Assembly (NCBI GenBank): GCA_021234155.1
Contig: JAJEKV010000008.1
Location: 10,906,740-10,970,739, forward strand
DNA: 64,000 bases
DNA from: Isoetes taiwanensis
Lineage: Eukaryota > Streptophyta > Lycopodiopsida > Isoetales > Isoetaceae
Direction of reading: 5' to 3'
The position numbers and the translations under genes were made by a program. The notes under the pieces are model-generated. The model saw only the letters and a list, made by a program, of their open reading frames with translations. It was not told where the DNA came from and made no database searches. This document shows, piece after piece, positions 10,372 to 24,000 of the stretch. Within the stretch, counting starts at the first letter, position 1; the number at the start of each line of letters is the position of its first letter.

Positions 10372-13300
10372 ATGAGTGGTCTTCCGGGTCACGTAACTTG
10401 GTCCCGAGGGCAACGCCGACGCTCGAGTCCATTGGCAGAGCCAAATCGCATTCCCGAGAGGGGAGGTCGCCTGGCCCGGCCCCGTGGCCTTGGGGAGAGG
10501 AAATCGGCAAGCAGCCTTCCCGGGATTTTAGGGTCCGCGGATTCAAGGCCAACACCCCACTCCACGCCAAGTCACGCAAGCAAGGTCCCGCCCGGACCGG
10601 ACAAGGAGAGGGCCTCCAAAACGAAACCCCGTGGGCTGCCGTGTTCTAGAAGGGTTTTGCTTTTGGGGCCGGTGACTTGGTCCGCTGCACTTGGGACCCG
10701 GCCGAGAAGCCGCAGCCGAGAATACGGAGCAAGGGGAACCGACGAGCTGGAGTTTGGGCCCGCCCTCCTCCCGATGTGGCAAGTAGAAGTCGGGGGGGCT
10801 TTGTGCTGGCAAGACATTCATAAATTCGCAATTAATGCATTGTACTAAAATAAATTTGATTTTTGCCACTGGAATCCTAATCCATTTCCAAAGACAACAC
10901 AGCCCAATTTTCGAAATTTTCTGAGAAGGTCTAGGTCAAAGGGTTAAGATAGAACGGGCCGGGCAGCCCGCTGTGGCAACCGAAATGGGCACCCTTCCCC
11001 AAGTCAAACGAGGCCGACCTTGCAGGATCCCTCACAAGAGGGGAGAGTCCTGACCCCAAGAGGCGGATCCAAAAGTTCCCGAGGCAGCCCTTCCCCGGCA
11101 AATAAGCCCCCTGGGGGGCGTGACGCTTAATGACCACCCTCCCGGAGCCCTGCCTCCCCTATCCGGACCGCTGATCCTCCGCTCGGGGGCCCCTCTTCGA
11201 AGGCCCAAAAGATTCCAGATCGGGTCCGGAGAACTTGTCAAACCGCTGGGCGCCCCGGAGGTCGGCCTTGTAGAAACCGCAGTTGTCTTGTCGCTCGGGC
11301 ACCGGGAGGTTCCGAATGGCAAATCGACCCGCCAAATCGTCCTAATGGCTAAATTACCCTAGGGAGCAAGTTACAAGGTCGGTTTTGTAAAAGAAAGAAA
11401 CACTCACGCCTCCACGACAAGATCCCGCATCCACATCCTAGGCCAATTGACTACGAAAGTGTGATGGAAGTGAGCTACTTTGGCGCTTTGGAGGTCGGGT
11501 GGTCTTCTGGCCACGGAACTTGGTCCCTGTGGCAACGCCGACGCTCGAGTCCATTGGCGAGTCAAATCGCGATTCCCGAGAGGGAGGTCGCCCGTCCGGC
11601 CCCTCGTGGCCTTGGGGAGAGGAAATTCGGGGCAAGCAGCTTCCGGGATTTTAGGGTCCGCGGATTCAAGGCCAACACCCCCACTCCACGCCAAGTCACG
11701 CCGCAAGGTCCCGCCTCGACCGACAAGGAGAGGGCCTCCAAAACGAAACCCCGTGGGCTGCCGTGTTCTAGAAGGGTTTGCGCTTTTGGGGCCGAGACTT
11801 GGTCTCAAGTTGCACTTGGGACCTGGCCGAGAAGCCGCAGCCGGAGAATACGGAGCAAGGGGAACTGACGGAGCGGAGTTTGGGCCTGTCCTCCTCCGAT
11901 GTGGCAAGTAGAAGTCGGGGGGGCTTTTGCAAAGGGCAAGACATTCATAAATTCGCAATTAATGCATTGTACCTAAAATAAATTCTGATTTTTGCCACCT
12001 AGAATCCTAATCCATTTCCAAAGACACACAGCCCAATTTTCAAATTTTCGGAGAAGGTCTAGGTCAAAGGGTTAGCATTAGAACGGTCGGGCAGCCCGCT
12101 GCAGGTGGCAACCGAGATGGCACCCTTCCCCAAGTCAAACGAGGCCAGACCTTGCAGGGATCCCTCACAAGAGGGGAGAGTCCGACCCCAAGAGGCGGAT
12201 CCAAAAGTTCCCGAGGCAGCCCTTCCCCCGGCAGCGCCCCGGGGTGCGACGCTAATGACCACCCTCCCGAGCCCGGTGCCCCTATCCGACCGCTGATCCT
12301 CCGCTCAGGCCCCTCTTCGAAGGCCCAAAAGATTCCAGATCGGTCCCGGGAGAACTTGTCAAACCGCTGGGCGCCCCGAGGTCGGCCTTTGTAGAAACCG
12401 GGCAGTTGTCTTGTCGCTCGGGCACCGGGAGGCTCCTGAATGGCAAATCGACCCGCCAAATCGTCCGAATGGCGAAATTACCCTAGGGAGCAAGTTACAA
12501 GGTCGGTTTTGTAAAAAGAAAGAAACACTCACGCCTCCACGACAAGATCCCGCGATCCACATCCTAGGCCAATTGACTACGAAAGTGTGATGGAAGTGAG
12601 CTACTTTGGCGCTTCTTGGAGGTCGGGTGGTCTTCTGGCCACGGAACTTGGTCCCCGTGGCAACGCCGACGCTCCGAGTCCATTGGCGAGTCAAATCGCG
12701 ATTCCTGAGAGGGGAGGTCGCCTGGCCCCGGCCCCAGGGCCTTGGGAGAGGAAATCGGGGCAAGCAGCTTCCGGGATTTTAGGGTCCGTGTTTCAAGGCC
12801 AACACCCCCACTCCACGCCAAGTCACCGCAAGGTCCCCACCGACCGACAAGGAGAGGGCCTCCAAAACGAAACCCCGTGGGCTGCCGTGTTCTAGAAGGG
12901 TTTGGCGCTTTGGGGCCGAGACTTGGTCGCTGCACTTGGGACCTGGCCGAGAAGCCGCAGCCGAGAATACGGAGCAAGGGGAACCGACGGAGCGGAGTTT
13001 GGGCCTGTCCTCCTCCGATGTGGCAAGTAGAAGTCTGGGGGGCTTTTGCAAAGTGGCAAGACATTCATAAATTCGCAATTAATGCATTGTACTAAAATAA
13101 ATTCTGATTTTTTGCCACCTAGAATCCTAATCCATTTCCAAAGACACAGCCCAATTTTCAAATTTTCTGAGAAGGTCTAGGTCAAAGGGTTAGCATTAGA
13201 ACGGCCGGGCAGCCCGCTGTGGCAACCGAGATGGCACCCTTCCCCAAGTCAAACGAGGCCAGACCTTGGGTGGATCCCACAAGAGGGGAGAGTCCGGACC

Positions 13301-16300
13301 CCAAGAGGCGGGATCCAAAAGTTCCCGAGGCAGTTCTTCCCCGGGCCGGCCTCCCCGGGCCGCAGACGCTTACGACCACCCTCCCGAGCCCTGTTCCCCT
13401 ATCCGACCGCTGATCCTCCGCTCGTGGCCCCTCTTCTGAAGGCCCAAAAGATTCCAGATCGGTCCGGAGAACTTGTCAAACCGCTGGGCGCCCCGAGGTC
13501 TACTTTGTAGAAATGGGCAAGCAGTTGTCTTGTCGTCGGGCACCGGGAGGTCCTGGAATGGCAAATCGACCCCGCCAAATCGTCCGAATGGCGTAAAATT
13601 ACCCTAGGGAGCAAGTTACAAGGTCGGTTTTGCAAAAAGAAAGAAACACTCACGCCTCCACGACAAGATCCCGCATCCACATCCTAGGCCAATTGACTAC
13701 GAAAGTGTGATGGAAGTGAGCTACTTTGGCGCTTCTTGGAGGTCGGGTGGTCTTCTGGCCACGGAACTTGGTCCCTGTGGCAACGCCGACGCTTCGAGTC
13801 CATTGGCAGAGTCAAATCGCTGATTCCGAGAGGGAGGTCGCCTGGCCCGGCCCCAGTGGCCTTGGGGAGAGGATCCCGGGGCAAGCAGCCTCCGGGATTT
13901 TAGGGTCCGTGCTCAAGGCCAACACCCCCACTCCACGCCAAGTCACGCAAGGTCCCGCCCCGACCGACAAGGAGAGGGCCTCCAAAACGAAACCCCGTGG
14001 GCTGCCGTGTTCTAGAAGGGTTTGGCGCTTTGGGGCCGAGACTTGGTCTGCTGCACTTGGGACCTGGCCGAGAAGCCGCAGCCGGTGAATACGGAGCAAG
14101 GGGAACCGACGGAGCGGAGTTTGGGCCTGTCCTCCTCCGATGTGGCAAGTAGAAGGGGGGGCTTTTGCAAAGGGCAAGACATTCATAAATTCGTAATTAA
14201 TGCATTGTACGAAAATAAATTCTGATTTTTTGCCACCTGGAATCCTAATCCATTTCCAAAGACACAACCCAATTTTCAAATTTTCTGAGAAGGTCTAGGT
14301 CAAAGGGTTAGATTAGAACGGCCGGGCAGCCCGCTGCAGGTGGCAACCGAGATGGCACCCTTCCCCAAGTCAAACGAGGCCAGTGACCTTGCGTGGATCC
14401 CTCACAAGAGGGGAGAGTCCTGACCCCAAGAGGCGGATCCAAAAGTTCCCGAGGCAGCCCCTTCCTCGGCAGCCGGCCCCCTGGGGCCGCGACGCTTAAT
14501 GACCACCCTCCTGAGCCCTGTTCCCCTATCCTAACCGCTGATCCTCCGCTCAGGCCCCTCTTGGGAAGGCCCAAAAGATTCCGTGATCGGGTCCGGGAGA
14601 ACTTGTCAAACCGCTGGGCGCCCCGGAGGTCGGGCCTTTGTAGAAACGGGCAGTTGTCTTGTCGTCGGGCACCGGGAGGTCTCGAATGGCAAATCGACCG
14701 CCAAATCGTCCGGGAATGGGCGAAATTACCCTAGGGAGCAAGTTACAAGGTCGGTTTTGCAAAAGAAAGAAACACTCACGCCTCCACGACAAGATCCCGC
14801 ATCCACATCCTAGGCCAATTGACTACGAAAGTGTGATGGAAGTGAGCTACTTTGGCGCTTCTTGAGGTCGGGTGGTCTTCGGCCACCTTAACTTGGTCCC
14901 CTGTGGCAACGCCGACGCTCGAGTCCATTGGCAGAGTCAAATCGCGATTCCGGAGAGGGGAGGTCGCCTGGCCCCGGCCCGGTGGCCTTGGGGAGAGGAA
15001 ATTCGGGCAAGCACCGGGGATTTTAGGGTCCGTGCTCAAGGCCAACACCCCCACTCCACGCCAAGTCACGCGCAAAGGTCCCGCCCGGACCGACAAGGAG
15101 AGGGCCTCCAAAACGTGAAACCCCGTGGGCTGCCGTGTTCTAGAAGGGTTTGCGCTTTGGGGCCGAGACTTGGTCCGTTGCACTTGGGACCTGGCCGAGA
15201 AGCCGCAGCCGCAGAATACGGAGCAAGGGGAACCGACGGAGCTGGAGTTTGGGCCTGTCCTCCTCCCGATGTGGCAAGTAGAAGTCGGGGGGCTTTTGCG
15301 CTGGCAAGACATTCATAAATTCGCAATTAATGCATTGTACCTAAAATAAATTCTTTTTTTGCCACCTGGAATCCTAATCCATTTCCAAAGACACAACCCA
15401 ATTTTCAAATTTTCGAGAAGGTCTAGGTCAAAGGGTTAGCATTAGAACGTCGGGGCAGCCCTGTGTGGCAACCCAGCCGCACCCTTCCCCAAGTCAAACG
15501 AGGCCGACCTTGCAGGATCCTCACAAGAGGGGAGAGTCCTGACCCCAAGAGGCGGGATCCAAAAGTTCCCGAGGAGGCAGCCTTTTCCCGGCGCTGGGCC
15601 CCTGGGCCGACGCTTAATGACCACCCTCCCGAGCCCTGGTTCCCCTATCCGGACCGCTGATCCTCCGCTCGTGGGCCCCTCTTCGAAGGCCCAAAAGATT
15701 CCAGATCGGTCCCCGAGAACTTGTCAAACCGGGGGCCCCGAGGTCGGGCCTTGTAGAAACCGGGCAGTTGTCTTGTCGTCGCACCGGGAGGCTCGAATGG
15801 CAAATCGACCCCGCCAAATCGTCCGAATGGCTAAATTACCCTAGGGAGCAAGTTACAAGGTCGGGTTTTGCAAAAGAAAGAAACACTCACGCCTCCACGA
15901 CAAGATCCCGCATCCACATCCTAGGCCAATTGACTACGAAAGTGTGATGGAAGTGAGCTACTTTGGCGCTTTGAGGTCGGGTGGTCTTCTCGCCACGGAA
16001 CTTGGTCCCTGTGGCAACGCCGACGCTCGAGTCCATTGGCGAGTCAAATCGCATTCCGAGAGGGGAGGTCGCCCGTCCGGCCCCGTGGCCTTGGGGAGAG
16101 GAAATTCGGCAAGCACCGGGATTTTAGGGTCCGTGTCAAGGCCAACACCCCCACTCCACGCCAAGTCACTCGCGCTAAAGGTCCCGCCCGACCGACAAGG
16201 AGAGGGCCTCCAAAACGTAAAACCCCGTGGGCTGCCGTGTTCTAGAAGGGTTTGGCGCTTTGGGGGCCGAGACTTGGTCCGTTGCACTTGGGACCTGGCG

Positions 16301-19300
16301 GAGAAGCCGCAGCGGTGAATACGGAGCAAGGGGAACTGACGGAGCGGAGTTTGGGCCTGTCCTCCTCCGGATGTGGCAAGTAGAAGCTCTGGGGGCTTTT
16401 TTGGCAAGACATTCATAAATTCGCAATTAATGCATTGTACTAAAATAAATTCTGATTTTTGCCGCCTAGAATCCTAATCCATTTCCAAAGACACGTTCCC
16501 AATTTTCGAAATTTTCGGAGAAGGTCTAGGTCAAAGGGTTAGCATTAGAACGGCCGGGCAGCCCAAGCGGTGGCAACCGAGATGGCACCCTTCCCAAGTC
16601 AAACGAGGCCAGACCTTGTGGATCCCTCACAAGAGGGGGGAGAGTCCGGACCCCAAGAGGCGGATCCAAAAGTTCCCCGAGGCAGCCCTTCCCGGGCAGC
16701 CCCCGGGCTGTGACGCTTAATGACCACCCTCCCGAGCCCGGTTCCTCTATCCCACCGCTGGATCCTCCGCTCAGGGCCCCTCTTCGAAGGCCCAAAAGAT
16801 TCCAGATCGGTCCGGAGAACTTGTCAAACCGCTGGGGCCCCGAGGTCGGCCTTTGTAGAAACCGGGCAGTTGTCTTGTCGCTCGGGCACCGGGAGGCTTC
16901 GAATGGCAAATCGACCGCCAAATCGTCCGAATGGCTAAATTACCCTAGGGAGCAAGTTACAAGGTCGGTTTTGCAAAAGAAAGAAACACTCACGCCTCCA
17001 CGACAAGATCCCGCATCCACATCCTAGGCCAATTGACTACGAGTGTGATGGAAGTGAGCTACTTTGGCGCTTCTTGAGGTCGGGTGGTCTTTCGCCACGG
17101 AACTTGGTCCCTGTGGCAACGCCGACGCTCGAGTCCATTGGCAAGAGTCAAATCGCGATTCCCGAGAGGGGAGGTCGCCTGGCCCGGCCCCAGGGCCTTG
17201 GGGAGAGGAAATTCGGGCAAGCAAAAGCCTTCCGGGGGATTTTAGGGTCCGTGCTGGGGCCAACACCCCCACTCCACGCCAAGTCACGCCGCAAGGTCCC
17301 CCCCGACCGACAGGAGAGGGCCTCCAAAACGAAACCCCGTGGGCTGCCGTGTTCTAGAAGGGTTTGGCGCTTTGGGGCCGAGACTTGGTCTCTGTTGCAC
17401 TTGGGACGGGCCGGAAGCCGCAGTACCAGAATACGGAGCAAGGGGAACCGACGGAGCCGGAGTTTGGGCCTGTCCTCCTCCCGATGTGGCAAGTAGAAGT
17501 CTGGGGGCTTTTGCAAAGGGCAAGACATTCATAAATTCGCAATTAATGCATTGTACCTAAAATAAATTTCGATTTTTGCCACCTGGAATCCTAATCCATT
17601 TCCAAAGACACAGCCCAATTTTCAAATTTTCTGAGAAGGTCTAGGTCAAAGGGTTAAGATTAGAACGGGTCGGGCAGCCCGCTGTGGCAACCGAGATGGC
17701 ACCCTTCCCCAAGTCAAACGAGGCCAGACCTGCGCAGGATCCCTCACAAGAGGGGAGAGTCCTGACCCCAAGAGGCGGATCCAAAAGTTCCCGAGGCAGC
17801 CCCTTCCCCGGCAGCGCCCTGGGGGGCCGCGACGCTTAATGACCACCCTCCCGGAGCCCTGCCTCTATCCCACCGCTGATCCTCCGCTCGTGGGCCCCTC
17901 TTCGAAGGCCCAAAAGATTCCAGACGGGTCCCGGAGAACTTGTCAAACCGGGCGCCCCGAGGTCGGGCCTTTGTAGAAACCGCAGTTGTCTTGTCGCTCG
18001 GGCACCGGGAGGTCCGAATGGCAAATCGACCCGCCAAATCGTCCGGAATGGCTAAATTACCCTAGGGAGCAAGTTACAAGGTCGGTTTTGCAAAAGAAAG
18101 AAACACTCACGCCTCCACGACAAGATCCCGCGATCCACATCCTAGGCCAATTGACTACGAAAGTGTGATGGAAGTGAGCTACTTTGGCGCTTTTGGAGGT
18201 CGGGTGGTCTTCGCCACGAACTTGGTCCCTGTGGCAACGCCGACGCTCGAGTCCATTGGCGAGTCAAATCGCTGATTCCCGAGAGGGGAGGTCGCCCGGC
18301 CCGGCCCCTCGTGGCCTTGGGAGAGGAAATTCGGGCAAGCAGCTCCGGGATTTTAGGGTCCGCGGCTCAAGGCCAACACCCCCACTCCACGCCAAGTCAC
18401 GCGCAAGGTCCCCCCGGACCGACAAGGAGAGGGCCTCCAAAACGAAACCCCGTGGGTTGCCGTGTTCTAGAAGGGTTTGGCGCTTTGGGGCCGAGACTTG
18501 GTCTCCGTTGCACTTGGGACCTGGCCGAGAAGCCGCAGCCGAGAATACGGAGCAAGGGGAACCGACGAGCGGAGTTTGGGCCTGTCCTCCTCCCGATGTG
18601 GCAAGTAGAAGTCGGGGCGCTTTGGTAAAGCTGGCAAGACATTCATAAATTCGCAATTAATGCATTGTACTAAAATAAATTTTGATTTTTGCCAGCCTGA
18701 ATCCTAATCCATTTCCAGCACACAACCCAATTTTCAAATTTTCGGAGAAGGTCTAGGTCAAAGGGTTAGCATTAGAACGGTCGGGCAGCCTGCAGGTGGC
18801 AACCGAAGCTGGCACCCTTCCCCAAGTCAAACGAGGCCAGACCTTTGCAGTAGGTGGATCCTCACAAGAGGGGAGAGTCCTGAGACCCCAAGAGGCGGAT
18901 CCAAAAGTTCCCGAGGCAGCCCTTCCCCGGGCAAGCCCCCCGGGTTTGACGCTAATGACCACCCTCCCGAGCCCTGCCCCTATCCCGACCGCTGATCCTC
19001 CGCTCAGGGGCCCCTTCGAAGGCCCAAAAAGATTCCAGATCGGCCCCGAGAACTTGTCAAACCGCTGGGCGCCCCGAGGTCGGCCTTTGTAGAAACCGGG
19101 CAGTTGTCTTGTCGCTCGGGCACCGGGAGGTTCCGAATGGCAAATCGACCGCCAAATCGTCCGAATGGCGGTAAATTACCCTAGGGAGCAAGTTACAAGG
19201 TCGGTTTTGCAAAAGAAAGAAACACTCACGCCTCCACGACAAGATCCCGCATCCACATCCTAGGCCAATTGACTACGAAAGTGTGATGGAAGTGAGCTAC

Positions 19301-21020
19301 TTTGGCGCTTCTTGGAGGTCGGGTGGTCTTCTCGCCACTTTAACTTGGTCCCTGTGGCAACGCCGACGCTCGAGTCCATTGGCGAGTCAAATCGCGATTC
19401 CGAGAGGGGAGGTCGCCCGCCCGGCCCCGTGGCCTTGGGGAGAGGAAATTCGGGCAAGCAGCCTTCCGGGGATTTTAGGGTCCGGTGGCTCAAGGCCAAC
19501 ACCCCCACTCCACGCCAAGTCACGCCGCGCAAGGTCCCCCCGGACCGACAAGGGAGAGGGCCTCCAAAACGAAACCCCGTGGGTTGCCGTGTTCTAGAAG
19601 GGTTTATGCTTTTGGGGGGCCGTAGACTTGGTCTGCTGCACTTGGGACCTGGCCGAGAAGCCGCAGCCGGAGAATACGGAGCAAGGGGAACCGACGAGAG
19701 TGGAGTTTGGGCCTGTCCTCCTCCGATGTGGCAAGTAGAAGTCGGGGGCTTTGGCAAGCTGGCAAGACATTCATAAATTCTAATTAATGCATTGTACCTA
19801 AAATAAATTTGATTTTTGCCGCCTAGAATCCTAATCCATTTCCAAAGACACAGCCTAATTTTTCGAAATTTTCTGAGAAGGTCTAGGTCAAAGGGTTAGC
19901 ATTAGAACGGCAAAGGGGCAGCCCGCTGGTGGCAACCGAGATGGCACCCTTCCCCAAGTCAAACGAGGCCGTGACCTTGCGGTGGATCCTCACAAGAGGG
20001 GAGAGTCCTGACCCCAAGAGGCTGGATCCAAAAGTTCCCGAGGCAGCCCCTTCCCGGGCAGCCCCCGTGGGGGGTGACGCTTAATGACCACCCTCCCGGA
20101 GCCCGGCCTCCCCTATCCCACCGCTGATCCTCCGCTCAGGCCCCTCTTCGGAAGGCCCAAAAAGATTCCAGACGGTCCCGGAGAACTTGTCAAAATGGCC
20201 CCGAGGTCGGCCTTGTAGAAACCGCAGTTGTCTTGTCGCTCGCACCGGGAGGCTCCGAATGGCAAATCGACCCGCCAAATCGTCCGGAATGGCTTAAATT
20301 ACCCTAGGAGCAAGTTACAAGGTCGGTTTTGCAAAAGAAAGAAACACTCACTTCCACGACAAGATCCCCGCATCCACATCCTAGGCCAATTGACTACGAG
20401 TGTGATGGAAGTGAGCTACTTTGGCGCTTCTGAGGTCGGGTGGTCTTCTGGCCACAAAACTTGGTCCCTGTGGCAACGCCAACGCGCTCGAGTCCATTGG
20501 CAGAGTCAAATCGCGATTCCCTGAGAGGGAGGTCGCCCGGTCCGGCCCCTCGTGGCCTTGGGAGAGGGAAATTCGGGCAAGCAGCCCGGGATTTTAGGGT
20601 CCGTGGCTCAAGGCCAACACCCCCACTCCACGCCAAGTCACGGGCGCAAGGTCCCGCCTCAACCGGACAAGGAGAGGGCCTCCAAAACGTAAACCCCGTG
20701 GGCTGCCGTGTTCTAGAAGGGTTTACGCTTTGGGGCCGAGACTTGGTCTGTTGCACTTGGGACCTGGCCGAAGCCGCAGCCGAGAATACGGAGCAAGGGG
20801 AACTGACGGAGCGGAGTTTGGGCCTGTCCTCCTCCCCGATGTGGCAAGTAGAAGTCGGGGGGCTTTTGCAGCTGGCAAGACATTCATAAATTCGCAATTA
20901 ATGCATTGTACGAAAAATAAATTTGATTTTTTTGCCACTGGATTCCTAACCCATCTCCAAAGACACAGCCCAATTTTCAAAATTTTCTGAGAAGGTCTAG
21001 GTCAAAGGGTTAGCTAGAAG
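10372..21020 (+). repeat. Tandem array of an approximately 1.12-kb GC-rich monomer
   Basis: About nine and a half head-to-tail copies. The anchor CCTAGGCCAATTGACTACG starts at about 11437, 12563, 13683, 14809, 15920, 17023, 18141, 19259 and 20380, spacing 1103-1126 bp. Each monomer alternates GC-rich blocks with an AT-richer part (ATTCATAAATTCGCAATTA). Copies differ mainly by one- to three-base indels at recurrent places. The frames open on both strands of each copy (up to about 180 codons) shift between copies and are not conserved as protein, so I read the unit as non-coding satellite-like DNA. The first copy is cut at its left edge by the CACTA terminus at 10345. Confidence 0.9.
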
Positions 21021-24000
21021 GTCAAAGGAATGGAGTTTGTGGGATCGAAAGTACTTGGGGTTCCCCAAGTCAAACGGGCTATATACTTTGGTCTAAGATT
21101 GCATTGAGAATAGAGTCATCATAACTATTAGAATGAAGATAAATGATGGGAGGCAGCATCATAACTACTAGAATGAAGATAAATGACCACCTAAAAGCAA
21201 AAAGACTACCTTATCCGGGGGGTTAGATTTGCTGCTTGTGATGATGGAAGGCCCAAAAGATTCAAAGGCATATGGATAGAGAGAATGCCCTTTGTTCAAC
21301 CGGGGCGCCCGCTCTTTGTAGAAAGATATTTGACATGGATGGCATAATTAACTTGTAATGAATCAAATCCGGGCAAGCAAATTACCCTAGGGGAGGAGTT
21401 ACAAGGTCCCGGTTTTGCAAAAAGAAAGAAAGATACGATTGCAAGGATCACCAAAGGGACAGGAGAGGGCCAAACGAAACCGAGTGTGATTGCCGAGATT
21501 CTAGAAGGGTTTTGTTTTGGGGGCCGGTGGTCTTCCTCGCCACGTAACTTGGTCCCTGTGGCAACGCCGACGTTTCGAGTCCATTGGCGAGTCAAATCGC
21601 GATTCCGGAGAGGGGAGGTCGCCTCGGCCCCGCCCCGTGGCCTTGGGGAGAGGGAAATTCGGGGCAAGCAGCTTCGGGGGGATTTTAGGGTCCGTGCTCA
21701 AGGCCAACACCCCCACTCCATCGCCAAGTCACGCCGCAAGGTCCTAACCGACCAAGGAGAGGGCCTCCAAAACGAAACCCCCGTGGGTTGCCGTGTTCTA
21801 GAAGGGTTTGCGCTTTGGGGCCGAGACTTGGAGTTGCACTTGGGACTGGCCGAGAAGCCGCACCGAGAATCTTTGGAGCAAGGGGAACCGACGGAGCGGA
21901 GTTTGGGCCTGTCCTCCTCCCGATGTGGCAAGTAGAAGTCGGGGGCGCTTTTAAAGGGCAAGACATTCATAAATTCGCAATTAATGCATTGTACCTAAAA
22001 AAACTTAGATTTTTTTTTCATTCATCTCAAAGACAGATTTTCTAAATTTTGAGAAGGATAGTCAAAGGGTTAGCTAAGGCGCCGGGAATGGAACTACCAA
22101 TAAAAATAAAGGGAAAATCCAATTATATCATTTGGACCCCAACAAAAATACAATGCTAATAGAGATCCAAAAGTTCCGCCGAAAAGCTTTATCACCGGAT
22201 TAAAAAACCGACGGTTAATGACCCGGTTTTCGAGGAAAAACCCTAGTGATAAGATCCTTCTCAGGCCCTTTGTTTCAAGGGCTTGGACAAACGGAAGGCA
22301 TAAAAATCGCTCCCAAAACCCACGAATGGAAAAGTCGAAAAGTCGAGGCCGCCCTAACCTATGGCAAACCGCACATCACCAACAAAACAACAAGACAAAA
22401 CAAACCTCCCGAGCAAGTGGAAGGGGTTTTGAAGGGCTGCTTTCCGCGATAAAATACAATAACAAAAGAAGGAGGGGAGGTGGGTTCAAAGAGAATAAGG
22501 CATGCCGAGAGAGAAGAGGAAGCGCCACGAATGTGAAGTCGGGCGTAAATGCTCTAAAATAGCAAACTCCCAAACGAATGGGTTGGGGAGAGGGAAATGC
22601 ATGCAAAACATGCATGCTCGGCCCCATTCTAGAATGGCGATCCGATGTCTCGGATCGATGGGATTTTTGCCTCCAATTCGAAAACCCATCTCCAAAGGCA
22701 CACAGCCCAATTTTCGAAATTGCACTTGAGAAGGTCTAGGTCAAAGGGTTAGCTAAGGTCAAAGGAATAGAGTTTGTGGGATCGTTGTACTTGGGGTTGA
22801 CCTTGGCTCACTGGACGACATTATACTTGGTCTAAGATTGCATTGAGAATATAAGCATCATAACTATTAGAATGAAGATAAATGATTACGTCAAAAGCAT
22901 CATAACTACTAGAATGAAGATAAATGATTACGTAAAAGCAAAAGACTAGAGCGGGTTGGGGTTAGATTTGGTTGCTTGTGATGATGGTTGTGTTTCAAGT
23001 GATCAAGGCATATGGATAGAGAGAATGCCCTTGTTCAACGGATCGCCCCTAAAGCTATTTGACATGGATGGCATAATTAACTTGTAATGAACCCGGGGGG
23101 CAAAGAAACCGGGGAGTTTAGGGTCCCAACCGGGAGGCATCAACACCCCACTCCATGTCAAGATACTGCAAGGTCCCACCAAACCGACAAGGAGAGGGCC
23201 AGAAAAACGTAAACCCCGTGGACTTGCCTACGATTCTAGAAGGGTTTTTGTTTTGGGGCCGCGTTTTGGTCTTCGCCACGTAACTTGGTCCCTGTGGCAA
23301 CGCCGACGCTCGAGTCCATTGAGCGTAGTCAAATCGCTGACCCGAGAGGGGAGGTCGCCTGGGTCCGGCCCCCAGGGCCTAGGGGAGAGGAAATTCGGGC
23401 AAAGGACCGGGATTTTAGGGTCCGTGGCTCAAGGCCAACACCCCCACTCCACGTCAAGTCAACCCAAGAAGGTCCCGCCTCGACCGGAGAAGGAGGGGGC
23501 CTCCAAAACGAAACCCCGTGGGTTGCCGTGTTCTAGAAGGGTTTGCGCTTTGGGGGGCCTTAGACTTGGTCTAAGTTGCACTTGGGACCTTGGCCGAGAA
23601 GCCGCGAGCCGAGAATACTCATGAGCAAGGGGAACCGACGGAGAATGAAGTTTGGGCCTCGTTCTCCTCCGATATGGCAAGTAGAAGCTGGGGGGGCTTT
23701 TGGTTGGGGGCAAGACATTCATAAATTGCAATTAATGCATTGTGTTTAAAAATACTTATTTTTGCCACTGAATCATTCATCTCAAAGACGCCCCTAAATT
23801 TTCTACAATGGTGGATAGGTGGGTAGCCGCACACATGCGAACTACCCATAAAAATAAAGGAAAATCCAATTATATCATTTGGACCCCAACAAAATACAAT
23901 GCTAATAGAGATCCCCGGGCTAGAGAGGGCCGCCGAAGCTTATCACCGGATTAAATCCCTCGCCCTTTTCGGGTTTTCGAGGAAAAACCTAGTGATAAGC

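Noticed and set aside
11404-11958. Open frames of up to about 184 codons on both strands in the GC-rich array
   Set aside because: They shift frame between tandem copies and no peptide is conserved across copies, so they are chance products of GC-rich sequence.
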